Assembly (NCBI RefSeq): GCF_025567625.1 | Contig: NZ_JAOQJC010000023.1 | Coordinates: forward strand, 1 to 64,000 | Length of the DNA: 64,000 nucleotides | Source: Paenibacillus sp. J5C2022 | Lineage (GTDB): Bacteria; Bacillota; Bacilli; Paenibacillales; Paenibacillaceae | Direction of reading: 5' to 3' | Shown: in pieces, positions 7,984 to 15,220 of the stretch | How the letters are laid out: every line of letters starts with the position of its first letter | Numbering within the stretch: the first letter of the stretch is position 1 | Position numbers and translations under genes: made by a program | Notes under the pieces: model-generated | Databases searched by the model: none | What the model was told of the DNA's origin: nothing | What the model saw: only the letters and a program-made list of their open reading frames with translations

Positions 7984-9237
7984 CTATACAGTCTCTCTCC
8001 ATACGTCCGCGCCAAGCATCCTGAGATTGTCAACGAGAGAATCATAGCCGCGGTCAATAAACTCGACACCTGTAATTTCCGTAACGTCGTCTTGCACCGC
8101 AAGCGCCCCTACAACCAGAGCGGCTCCGGCCCGCAAATCCGCGGCCTTCACCTTGGCGCCGTTCAGCTTCGTGCCTTCAATAATGGCAGAACGGCCTTCT
8201 ACGCGTATATTTGCACCCATGCGCACCAGCTCCGGAATATGCTTGAATCTAGTTCCGTACACATAATCCGTCAGAATGCTGACTCCTCTGGCCTGCGTCA
8301 ACAGCGTAGTCATCGGAGACTGAAGATCTGTGGCGAACCCAGGATAGACAAGCGCCTTTACATCCACCGCTTGATACTCCGGCCGACCTATGATCCGTAT
8401 CGCCTCGTCGAGCTCTTGGACTTCGACCCCCATCTCCTCCATCTTGGCCGTTATCGCTTCCATATGTTTCGGTATGACATTATCAATAAGAACGTCGCCG
8501 CCTGTTGCAGCGGCAGCAATCATATACGTACCTGCTTGAATGCGATCGGGAATAATGGAATGGCGGCAACCGCGCAGCCCGTCGACCCCTTCGATGCGGA
8601 TCGTTTCCGTGCCTGCGCCTTTAATCGTCGCGCCCATTGCGGTAAGGAGGGTGGCTACATCTATAATTTCAGGCTCTTTCGCCGCATTTTCGATAATTGT
8701 CGAGCCTTTGGCCCTTGAGGCCGCCAGCATAATATTGATTGTCGCACCGACACTTGCTACATCCAGGTAGATCTTGGCTCCCTTCAGTTGCTTGGCCGTA
8801 ATTCTGATCGATCCATGATCGTTCGTCACTACTGCGCCCAGCGCCTCGAAGCCTTTAATATGCTGATCGATCGGTCTTGGACCGAAGTTGCAGCCTCCCG
8901 GCAAGCCTATGGTCGCTTCGCCGAAGCGGCCAAGCATTGCTCCCATCAAGTAATAGGAGGCTCTAAGCATTTTCACTTTGCCGTTAGGCATGGGCAAGGA
9001 TTTCAAGTCGGCCGGATTAATCCTCATCGTATCGCCCACACGATGAACCTCCGCCCCGAGCTCCTGCAGTATTTCACTGTATACCGCTACATCGCTTATG
9101 ATTGGCAGATTGTCCAGCACAACCTCGGATTCAGCCAGCAGAGCAGCCGGTATAAGCGCAACCGCACTGTTCTTCGCGCCACTGATTCCGACGGTTCCGC
9201 GGAGAGGACGACCGCCTCGTACCATCAGTTTCTCCAT
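7984..9237 (-). CDS. murA: UDP-N-acetylglucosamine 1-carboxyvinyltransferase
   Basis: MurA transfers enolpyruvate from phosphoenolpyruvate to UDP-GlcNAc, the first committed step of peptidoglycan synthesis, and is the fosfomycin target. The 417-residue protein carries the PEP-reactive cysteine C116 in PGGCNFGPRP, K22/N23 near the N-terminus, and the inside-out alpha/beta barrel. Position next to fbaA and rho suggests the MurZ (MurAB) paralogue of Bacillus rather than MurAA. The start is the ATG after a GTG; GGGAGGG lies upstream. A hairpin spans the stop codon (7972-8003) without a T-run. Confidence 0.95.
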   Translation of the reverse strand: MEKLMVRGGRPLRGTVGISGAKNSAVALIPAALLAESEVVLDNLPIISDVAVYSEILQELGAEVHRVGDTMRINPADLKSLPMPNGKVKMLRASYYLMGAMLGRFGEATIGLPGGCNFGPRPIDQHIKGFEALGAVVTNDHGSIRITAKQLKGAKIYLDVASVGATINIMLAASRAKGSTIIENAAKEPEIIDVATLLTAMGATIKGAGTETIRIEGVDGLRGCRHSIIPDRIQAGTYMIAAAATGGDVLIDNVIPKHMEAITAKMEEMGVEVQELDEAIRIIGRPEYQAVDVKALVYPGFATDLQSPMTTLLTQARGVSILTDYVYGTRFKHIPELVRMGANIRVEGRSAIIEGTKLNGAKVKAADLRAGAALVVGALAVQDDVTEITGVEFIDRGYDSLVDNLRMLGADVWRETV

Positions 9238-9268
9238 CACTTATTGTCCCTCCCGCAAGAGAACAGAG

Positions 9269-9337
9269 AAAAAACCGCCATGGCGAGAGCAAGTCCAGTT
9301 ATGAGCGTAAGCAGACCTGCCGTCTGTCATGACGGTT
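9269..9337 (-). terminator. Possible fbaA terminator with a long structured loop
   Basis: On the minus strand AACCGTCATG can pair fully (one G-U) with CATGGCGGTT about 49 bases later, and six T follow. A smaller hairpin (CAGAC/GTCTG) sits in the loop. It lies between fbaA and murA and may instead be a read-through or attenuation structure. Confidence 0.5.
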
Positions 9338-9355
9338 GCTTCCCTTGTTTCCGTA

Positions 9356-10210
9356 TTACGCTTGGTTGCTGCTTCCGAACAGACGGATTTTCTCACGAAT
9401 GACAGCTACCATCGCATCGCGGGCAGGCGTCAAATATTTGCGCGGATCGATCACGTTGCTATCAGCAGCAAGCTTCTCGCGAATGGTGTTCGTGAAAGCG
9501 ACTTGATTCTCCGTGTTCACGTTGATCTTGCCGACACCGGCTTGAACGGACAAGCGGATCGCTTCGTCAGGAACGCCGGAACCGCCATGCAGCACGACCG
9601 GAACTGGAATCGCATCGGATACTTTCTGAATAATATCATAGTGAATCTTAGGCTCGCCCTTGTACATGCCATGAGCTGTGCCCACTGCGATAGCCAGGCA
9701 GTCTACGCCCGTCTCCTCGTAGAAGCGGATCGCCTCTTCCGGTTTGGCAAGCTTGGCGTCAGCCTCGTCCACTTCCAGGTCGTCCTCTACGCCGCCGATC
9801 GTTCCCAGCTCGCCTTCTACGGATACGCCCATTGCATGAGCAGCCTTCACAACTTCCTTCGTCAAGGCGATGTTCTCTTCCAGACCGTAATGCGATCCGT
9901 CGAACATAACGGACGAGAAGCCCGCACGGATACATTTCATCGCAACTTCGAAGCTGCTGCCGTGGTCCAGGTGAAGGGCAATCGGAAGTCCGGACTTCTT
10001 CGCAGCCGCTTCAGCCATCGCTACTGTGAATTCAATGCCCATATATCTTAGAGCACCTTCGCTCACTCCGTAAATAAATGGCGACTTCTCCGCGATAGCC
10101 GCTTCAACGGCTGCTTGCGCGAACTCCAGATTGTTCATGTTGAATTGACCTACCGCAAACTTGTTCGCTTTCGCCTTCGGCAAAAACTCATTCATCGACA
10201 CCAATGGCAT
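9356..10210 (-). CDS. fbaA: Class II fructose-1,6-bisphosphate aldolase
   Basis: This zinc-dependent enzyme interconverts fructose 1,6-bisphosphate with dihydroxyacetone phosphate and glyceraldehyde 3-phosphate. The 284-residue protein has the class II signatures LHLDHGSSFE (catalytic Asp and zinc His near residue 83), GELGTIGGVED with its acidic metal residue, the AVGTAHGMY zinc His, and VVLHGGSGVPD. It is the length usual for Bacillus FbaA. The neighbours spo0F and murA are the same as in B. subtilis. Confidence 0.97.
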   Translation of the reverse strand: MPLVSMNEFLPKAKANKFAVGQFNMNNLEFAQAAVEAAIAEKSPFIYGVSEGALRYMGIEFTVAMAEAAAKKSGLPIALHLDHGSSFEVAMKCIRAGFSSVMFDGSHYGLEENIALTKEVVKAAHAMGVSVEGELGTIGGVEDDLEVDEADAKLAKPEEAIRFYEETGVDCLAIAVGTAHGMYKGEPKIHYDIIQKVSDAIPVPVVLHGGSGVPDEAIRLSVQAGVGKINVNTENQVAFTNTIREKLAADSNVIDPRKYLTPARDAMVAVIREKIRLFGSSNQA

Positions 10211-10645
10211 AATCTGTATTCCTCCTATTGATCACTTTCAAACTCAAGCCCGTTCCGACTTGTCATTCTGAGCCATTATACCACATAACTAAACATTGCG
10301 AAAACTGCTATCGGGACCTCCCGAATACGGAAAGTCCACCTTAATACCCCCACAAAGTGAGGTTTTGATTCGATGTATACTCCATAACTTTGCGGGGACC
10401 CCGAAACTAATGAGAAAACCTTTGTCGAAGCCATTCGAAGATGAGCGACCTAAAGTTTGCAAAGCAAACTCGCTTCGGAAGGATAAGGCGGATGTTATCG
10501 CGGTGAGAAAACCTCTATCGAGGCCATTCGAAGATGAGCGAACTAAAAGTTTGCAAAGCAAACTCACTTCGTAAGCATAAGGTAGGTTTATCGCCAAATA
10601 GAATTTCAGTTCTAGCCAAGCTGGAAACTTATACGCTATTGTGGT
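10211..10645. repeat. Gene-free region with a 93-bp duplicated repeat and a palindromic element
   Basis: Two copies of a roughly 93-bp unit (from 10411 and from 10504) share TGAGAAAACC, GCCATTCGAAGATGAGCGA and GTTTGCAAAGCAAACT; the last is itself a palindrome. They run into a palindromic element (about 10587-10650) whose arms read TTTATCGCCAAATAG and CTATTGTGGTAAAA. A related copy lies at 63778-63902. The one longer reading frame here shows no protein-like features. Confidence 0.8.
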
Positions 10646-10679
10646 AAAAAAGCCATCGCCCCTCATGTGGCGATGGCTT
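10646..10679 (-). terminator. spo0F terminator
   Basis: On the minus strand AAGCCATCGCC pairs with GGGCGATGGCTT around a short loop and is followed by six T, 13 bases after the spo0F stop. It adjoins the dispersed palindromic repeat. Confidence 0.85.
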
Positions 10680-10692
10680 CACTCATGCAGCA

Positions 10693-11091
10693 TCAGGAGC
10701 CTACGGCTACTTGACCGGACGAACCGCCGCTCTGAAGCTGTCTGTTCACTTCCACTCGCAGCTCATCGATATCGAACGGCTTGGTAAAGTGCATGAGCGC
10801 ACCCAGGTCTGTCGCTTCCTTAATCATATCGAGCTCGCCGTACGCCGTCATCATAATGACCTTGATGGACGAGTCTATCGCTTTAATATGCTTCAAGATC
10901 TCCAGTCCATCCATACCAGGTATCTTCATATCCAACAGCACCAAATCCGGCGACTCCCTCTTCACGATTTCAAGGGCAAGCTTGCCGTTGGATGCTTGAT
11001 AAGTGTTGTACCCCTCACTGCTGAACACTTCCAACAACAATATCCGTATGCCATTCTGGTCATCAACAATAAGAACCTTCTTCTTCTCCAA
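10693..11091 (-). CDS. spo0F: Sporulation phosphorelay response regulator Spo0F
   Basis: Spo0F takes phosphate from sporulation histidine kinases and passes it to Spo0B in the phosphorelay that activates Spo0A. It is a stand-alone receiver domain of 132 residues with the acidic pair D10/D11, the phospho-acceptor D54 (LVLLDMKIPGMDG), T82 and K104 (FTKPFD), all numbered as in B. subtilis Spo0F. There is no output domain; the last ten residues are a Gly/Ser tail. A sigma-H promoter lies upstream, and the pyrG-spo0F-fbaA order supports the identification. Confidence 0.95.
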   Translation of the reverse strand: MEKKKVLIVDDQNGIRILLLEVFSSEGYNTYQASNGKLALEIVKRESPDLVLLDMKIPGMDGLEILKHIKAIDSSIKVIMMTAYGELDMIKEATDLGALMHFTKPFDIDELRVEVNRQLQSGGSSGQVAVGS

Positions 11092-11162
11092 GCTTCATCT
11101 ACCCCCCGCGGCTGAGCTAATTGCCTAATCGAATTGGGACAGCTCTCCCGTCATTTATAACT

Positions 11163-11191
11163 ATATTCGATGGGCTTGGAGATAATCCTTC
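11163..11191 (-). promoter_or_regulatory. Sigma-H promoter of spo0F
   Basis: The minus strand reads GAAGGATTA, 11 bases, ATCGAATAT. This fits the sigma-H consensus (RnAGGAwWW, 11-12 bases, RnnGAATww) at every defined position, about 75 bases upstream of the spo0F start. Sigma-H control of spo0F is established in B. subtilis. Confidence 0.8.
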
Positions 11192-11269
11192 TAGCACATA
11201 CAAAAACTTACTAAATTGATAGAAATCTATTCTTTGCCCATTCCCATCAATTGGTACGCTCCGCCGATC

Positions 11270-12877
11270 TTATTGCTTGCCGGCAGAAGCAAGCGCCGCG
11301 TTCACGAAACCTTGGAATAGCGATTGCGGACGGTTCGGACGCGATGTGAACTCCGGATGGAATTGCACAGCCAGGAACCATGGATGATCCTGCAGCTCAA
11401 CCATCTCTACCAGTCGGCCATCAGGCGACGTGCCGGAAATCTTCAGGCCTGCCGCCTCGATCGCTTCACGATATTCATTGTTGAACTCGTAGCGATGGCG
11501 ATGGCGCTCATAGACAAGCTCATCCCCGTATGCGCGGGCCGCCGTCGTCTCCGGCAATATCTTGCACGGATACAAGCCTAGACGCATTGTGCCGCCCATA
11601 TCCTCAACATCCTTCTGATCGGGCAGCAAATCGATGACCGGGTAAGGCGTGGAGGCGTTGATCTCGGAGCTGTTCGCACCGGCCAGGCCAGCCACATTGC
11701 GGGCGAATTCGATAACGGCAACCTGCATGCCGAGACAGATGCCGAAGAACGGAATCTTCTGCTCTCTGGCATAGCGAATTGCGCTGATCTTGCCTTCAAT
11801 GCCGCGATCGCCGAAGCCGCCAGGCACCAGGATGCCGTCGACGCCCTGCAGGTTGTCCGCCACATTCTCGTCCGTCAGCTCCTCTGCGTTCACCCAGCGG
11901 ATCTTCACTTCCGAGTCGGCGGCAATGCCGGCATGACCAAGCGATTCCACGATGCTCAGATAAGCATCATGCAGCGCCACATACTTGCCTACGATGGCGA
12001 TCTCGGTAGAGCGATGAAGCGACTTCACACGCGCTACGAGCGCTTCCCACTCGCTCATGTCCGGCTGTCCCGCTTCCAGCTTCAGATGATTGACGACAAT
12101 CTCGTCCAAGCCTTGCTCGCGCAGCATAAGCGGCACTTCATACAATGTGGAAGCGTCCAGGCACTCCACGACGGCATTGGCATCGATGTCGCAGAACAAG
12201 CCGATCTTCCGCTTCAAGTCTTCAGCCAGCGGATATTCCGTGCGGCAGACGATGACATTCGGCTGAATGCCGATGCTGCGCAATTCCTTCACGCTGTGCT
12301 GCGTCGGCTTCGTCTTCACTTCGCCTGCGGCTTTAATGTATGGAATAAGCGTTACATGGATGTACATGACATTGTCCCGGCCGATATCGCTCTTAATCTG
12401 ACGAATCGCCTCCAGGAACGGCAGACTCTCAATATCGCCTACCGTACCGCCGATCTCCGTAATGACGACGTCGGACGAGGCTTCCTTGCCTGCACGGAAT
12501 ACCCGCTCCTTGATCTCATTCGTAATATGAGGAATCACTTGCACCGTACCGCCCAGGTAGTCGCCGCGACGTTCCTTCGTAATGACGTTGGAATAAATTT
12601 TGCCCGTCGTTACATTGCTGTTCTTGGATAAATTGATATCAATGAAGCGCTCATAGTGACCAAGATCAAGGTCAGTCTCGGCTCCGTCGTCCGTGACGAA
12701 CACTTCCCCGTGCTGATACGGGCTCATCGTTCCGGGGTCAACGTTAATGTATGGATCGAATTTCTGAATCGTCACTTTCAAGCCTCTGTTCTTCAACAAT
12801 CTGCCTAGCGAAGCTGCCGTAATCCCTTTGCCGAGGGAGGAGACGACGCCGCCTGTCACAAATATATATTTGGTCAC
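11270..12877 (-). CDS. pyrG: CTP synthase
   Basis: PyrG makes CTP from UTP, glutamine and ATP. The 535-residue protein has the N-terminal amidoligase domain with the P-loop FVTGGVVSSLGKG and the C-terminal class I glutamine amidotransferase with the nucleophile in GICLGMQ and the His-x-Glu of QFHPEF. The GTG start gives MTKYIFVTGGV, as in the family, and GGAGGG lies 10 bases upstream. A leader of about 190 bases with a promoter starting at GGGC and an attenuator hairpin precedes it, so it should be controlled by CTP-sensitive attenuation. Confidence 0.97.
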   Translation of the reverse strand: MTKYIFVTGGVVSSLGKGITAASLGRLLKNRGLKVTIQKFDPYINVDPGTMSPYQHGEVFVTDDGAETDLDLGHYERFIDINLSKNSNVTTGKIYSNVITKERRGDYLGGTVQVIPHITNEIKERVFRAGKEASSDVVITEIGGTVGDIESLPFLEAIRQIKSDIGRDNVMYIHVTLIPYIKAAGEVKTKPTQHSVKELRSIGIQPNVIVCRTEYPLAEDLKRKIGLFCDIDANAVVECLDASTLYEVPLMLREQGLDEIVVNHLKLEAGQPDMSEWEALVARVKSLHRSTEIAIVGKYVALHDAYLSIVESLGHAGIAADSEVKIRWVNAEELTDENVADNLQGVDGILVPGGFGDRGIEGKISAIRYAREQKIPFFGICLGMQVAVIEFARNVAGLAGANSSEINASTPYPVIDLLPDQKDVEDMGGTMRLGLYPCKILPETTAARAYGDELVYERHRHRYEFNNEYREAIEAAGLKISGTSPDGRLVEMVELQDHPWFLAVQFHPEFTSRPNRPQSLFQGFVNAALASAGKQ

Positions 12878-12985
12878 TGTGATAAAACCCTCCATGCTCC
12901 TGTAATAATAGTTAGGTTTGCCACCTGTCGCCTTTCCATCCCCTGCCGCAAGAAGAAAAATTAGAAACAGTTGGCAATAACAAAC

Positions 12986-13021
12986 AAAAAAAGTGACACC
13001 CGTTGCAACGGGGGCACTTTT
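12986..13021 (-). terminator. pyrG leader attenuator (intrinsic terminator)
   Basis: On the minus strand AAAAGTGCCCCCGTT and AACGGGTGTCACTTTT form a GC-rich hairpin followed by a T-run, about 50-85 nucleotides into the leader. The 5' arm has the C-rich GCCCCC segment that could pair with a slippage-made poly-G 5' end. It may also terminate rpoE transcripts. Confidence 0.8.
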
Positions 13022-13077
13022 CTAAAATGCATAGCAATCATGCGATATTGTTAACCGATCTTTAAAGCCCATGGAAT

Positions 13078-13107
13078 AGTTTACTCTGCCGTAATAGGAC
13101 ATGTCAA
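13078..13107 (-). promoter_or_regulatory. pyrG promoter with GGGC initiation region
   Basis: A consensus TTGACA, an 18-base spacer and TAAACT are followed after 7 bases by GGGCTTT, placing the start near 13070. GGGC starts are the signature of the CTP-sensing reiterative transcription mechanism known for B. subtilis and Lactococcus pyrG. Confidence 0.8.
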
Positions 13108-13128
13108 GCGAAAGTGAAGGGCGAAATA

Positions 13129-13692
13129 TTACCTGTCGAAGTCGTCCTCATCATCCGCATCTTCGTTGTCCGAATCGCCGTCCTCGTCTTCATCCTCTTC
13201 ATCTTCATCTTCGAGGTCTTCATCATCCATTTCCACTTCTTCATCGACTTCGGAATCGTCGTCGCTGTCTTCGAAGTCCTCATGGTCTTCGTCATAAGCG
13301 TCGAAGTCTTCTTCGTCTCCGCTGTAGCTGTCGTCTTCCTCGTCGTTGTACACCTCATCGTCTTCGATATCGTCATCGTCGTTAATGATGCGCGTACGCT
13401 TGGCATTGCCGACAGGGTCCTCGGAGCGCTCCACAGGATACCAGCGCTTCAATCCCCACATATTGCTGCCGACGCAGGCGAACCGGCCATCGATGTTAAT
13501 TTCCGTATATACTTGAGCGATGAACTGGTTAATCCCGTCCTGGGACAAGCCGCGTATCTTCGCGATCTCCATCATCAAGTCGCGATAATAATAAGGCGTA
13601 TTCGCCGCTTTGAGCACTTCAAAGGCCAGATCAACCATAGGCATTTCCTTAATCCGTTCCGGATCCAGCTTTAACGTGTAGCTGCTGCTCAT
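13129..13692 (-). CDS. rpoE: RNA polymerase delta subunit
   Basis: Delta is a Gram-positive RNA polymerase subunit that speeds enzyme recycling and sharpens sensitivity to initiating nucleotide levels. Of 187 residues, the first 90 form the HARE-HTH domain (AFEVLKAANTPYYYRDLM...SNMWGLKRWYP), and residues from about 100 on are an extremely acidic Asp/Glu tail, as expected for delta. The long DE-rich tail makes the complementary strand look like an open hydrophobic frame, which is an artefact. The rpoE-pyrG order is conserved in Bacillales. Confidence 0.95.
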   Translation of the reverse strand: MSSSYTLKLDPERIKEMPMVDLAFEVLKAANTPYYYRDLMMEIAKIRGLSQDGINQFIAQVYTEINIDGRFACVGSNMWGLKRWYPVERSEDPVGNAKRTRIINDDDDIEDDEVYNDEEDDSYSGDEEDFDAYDEDHEDFEDSDDDSEVDEEVEMDDEDLEDEDEEDEDEDGDSDNEDADDEDDFDR

Positions 13693-13816
13693 ATCAACAC
13701 TTCCTCTCCTAGCGCTTGGTAAATATGTACAACGCTTTCTTCATGGTTTATGTTAGTCACACTATAGTAAAACCTATTTTATTCAAAAAAGCAAGCGCGC
13801 GAGCAACAGTCCATAC

Positions 13817-13845
13817 AAAAAGCGAAGGGACGGGTCCCTTCGCTT
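13817..13845 (-). terminator. Strong hairpin upstream of rpoE
   Basis: AAAGCGAAGGGA and TCCCTTCGCTTT pair perfectly around a 4-base loop. On the minus strand TTTTT follows, so it would terminate leftward transcription, but no minus-strand gene ends here. The rest of 13693-14049 holds no gene I can support. A terminator for read-through from argS, or an attenuator in a long rpoE leader, are both possible. Confidence 0.6.
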
Positions 13846-14049
13846 TGACTGTATCCTTCCGACAACGCCGATCGGCAGCGCCATCGGAGATGCAAGAGCA
13901 TTGGCAGCTCTTCCTTCATCGTATGTGAATCACGGCAATTTGTCACGGTCTGAGGCCTATTTCTGCAAAAAAAGGCCAGTTGCTCATGCGAGCATCCCTC
14001 CCCCTTCATACAATAGTGCAGCATCGTCCTTCGGGAGGGGAAGCCATTG

Positions 14050-15180
14050 ATGGATATCGCCGCATTACAACGCTGGTTGCAACATGCTATGACCGCTGCG
14101 CCCAGAACAAGCAAGGAAATCATTCGCTTTCAACATGGCAGCGATTATCGGCGCTTCCTTCAACGTTTAAAGCAGAATACTTCTTCCGACGCTATGAAGT
14201 CAATCAAGCCGATTCCGCTTATCCGCGCTATCTCTTGCGAATTGCCGGCTGGATTGTCACTGGAAGCATTCCAGGGACAAGTATGGCTGGAGAAGGACTG
14301 CAAGATCAGCGTTCGCCCGTCCCCTTATAAAGCGGGCGCCATGGACAACGGCATTCCGTGGGGAGTCCAGCATGTAAGAGCGCCCCAGGTGTGGGGTACG
14401 ACAACGGGACATCGGGTCAAGGTAGGCGTCATCGACACAGGTGTCGACTTCCAGCATCCCGATCTCCAGCACTCGCTGCTTCGGGGCATCAACCTGATTC
14501 ATAGAGGCAGGCCTCCCCGCGACGACAACGGGCATGGCACCCACATTGCCGGCACGATAGCCGCAGCCAACGGCATGCACGGCATGATCGGGGTCGCTCC
14601 GCGAGCGCTTATTGCGCCCGTGAAAGCATTCGATCACAACGGAAGCGCCTTCGTCTCCGATATTATTCTGGGCATCGAATGGTGTGTACGCAACAAAATG
14701 GACATTATCAACATGAGCTTCGGCATGCGCAATCGCAGCAAAGCTCTGCTGACCGCCGTTATAAACGCCTACAATGCGGGAGTGATTATTGTCGCATCAT
14801 CCGGCAACGACGGCAAGAGGCGCACTGTCGATTATCCCGCCCGTTATCCGCAGACGATCTCGGTGGGAGCGACTAACAGGCTCAGAAGAATTGCGCCGTT
14901 CAGCAACAGAGGCGCATATATTGATATTTATGCACCAGGCGACAAAATCATGTCGGCTTGGCTCCGGGGCCATTATAACGAGATGAGCGGCACTTCCATG
15001 GCCACTTCGCATGTGAGCGGGGCCATCGCCCTTCTTCTCTCCCTCTATCCCGGCATGTCGCCCGCCGAGATTAAAGCGGTGCTGAAGCGTTCCATGCAGC
15101 CGCTAAGAAGCAACAAAGCCCGCCGAACGATCGGCGAGCTGGACGTATGGCGTATGCTGCAGGCTGCCGAGAAGCGTTAA
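14050..15180 (+). CDS. Subtilisin-like serine protease (S8), probably intracellular
   Basis: A 376-residue subtilase with an intact triad: D129 (VIDTGVDF), H162 (GHGTHIAG), S316 (SGTSMATSHVSG), and oxyanion-hole N253 (SSGNDG). There is no signal peptide or membrane segment at the N-terminus. About 90 residues precede the catalytic domain and could act as a propeptide. It might be an intracellular or leaderless-exported protease; the substrate cannot be told. It is a lone plus-strand gene between rpoE and argS. The ATG is preceded by GGGAGGGG; a TTG one codon earlier is possible. Confidence 0.92.
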   Translation: MDIAALQRWLQHAMTAAPRTSKEIIRFQHGSDYRRFLQRLKQNTSSDAMKSIKPIPLIRAISCELPAGLSLEAFQGQVWLEKDCKISVRPSPYKAGAMDNGIPWGVQHVRAPQVWGTTTGHRVKVGVIDTGVDFQHPDLQHSLLRGINLIHRGRPPRDDNGHGTHIAGTIAAANGMHGMIGVAPRALIAPVKAFDHNGSAFVSDIILGIEWCVRNKMDIINMSFGMRNRSKALLTAVINAYNAGVIIVASSGNDGKRRTVDYPARYPQTISVGATNRLRRIAPFSNRGAYIDIYAPGDKIMSAWLRGHYNEMSGTSMATSHVSGAIALLLSLYPGMSPAEIKAVLKRSMQPLRSNKARRTIGELDVWRMLQAAEKR

Positions 15181-15220
15181 GCGCTCGGCAGTCCGCATCT
15201 CTGCGTCGTATGGATAAGCG

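Noticed and set aside
10289..10666. 125-codon minus-strand frame between fbaA and spo0F
   Set aside because: It runs through the duplicated repeat and the spo0F terminator and has no family features.
13114..13674. 186-codon plus-strand hydrophobic frame over rpoE
   Set aside because: It is the complement of the Asp/Glu-rich tail of the delta subunit, which reads as Ile/Phe/Val and mimics a membrane protein.
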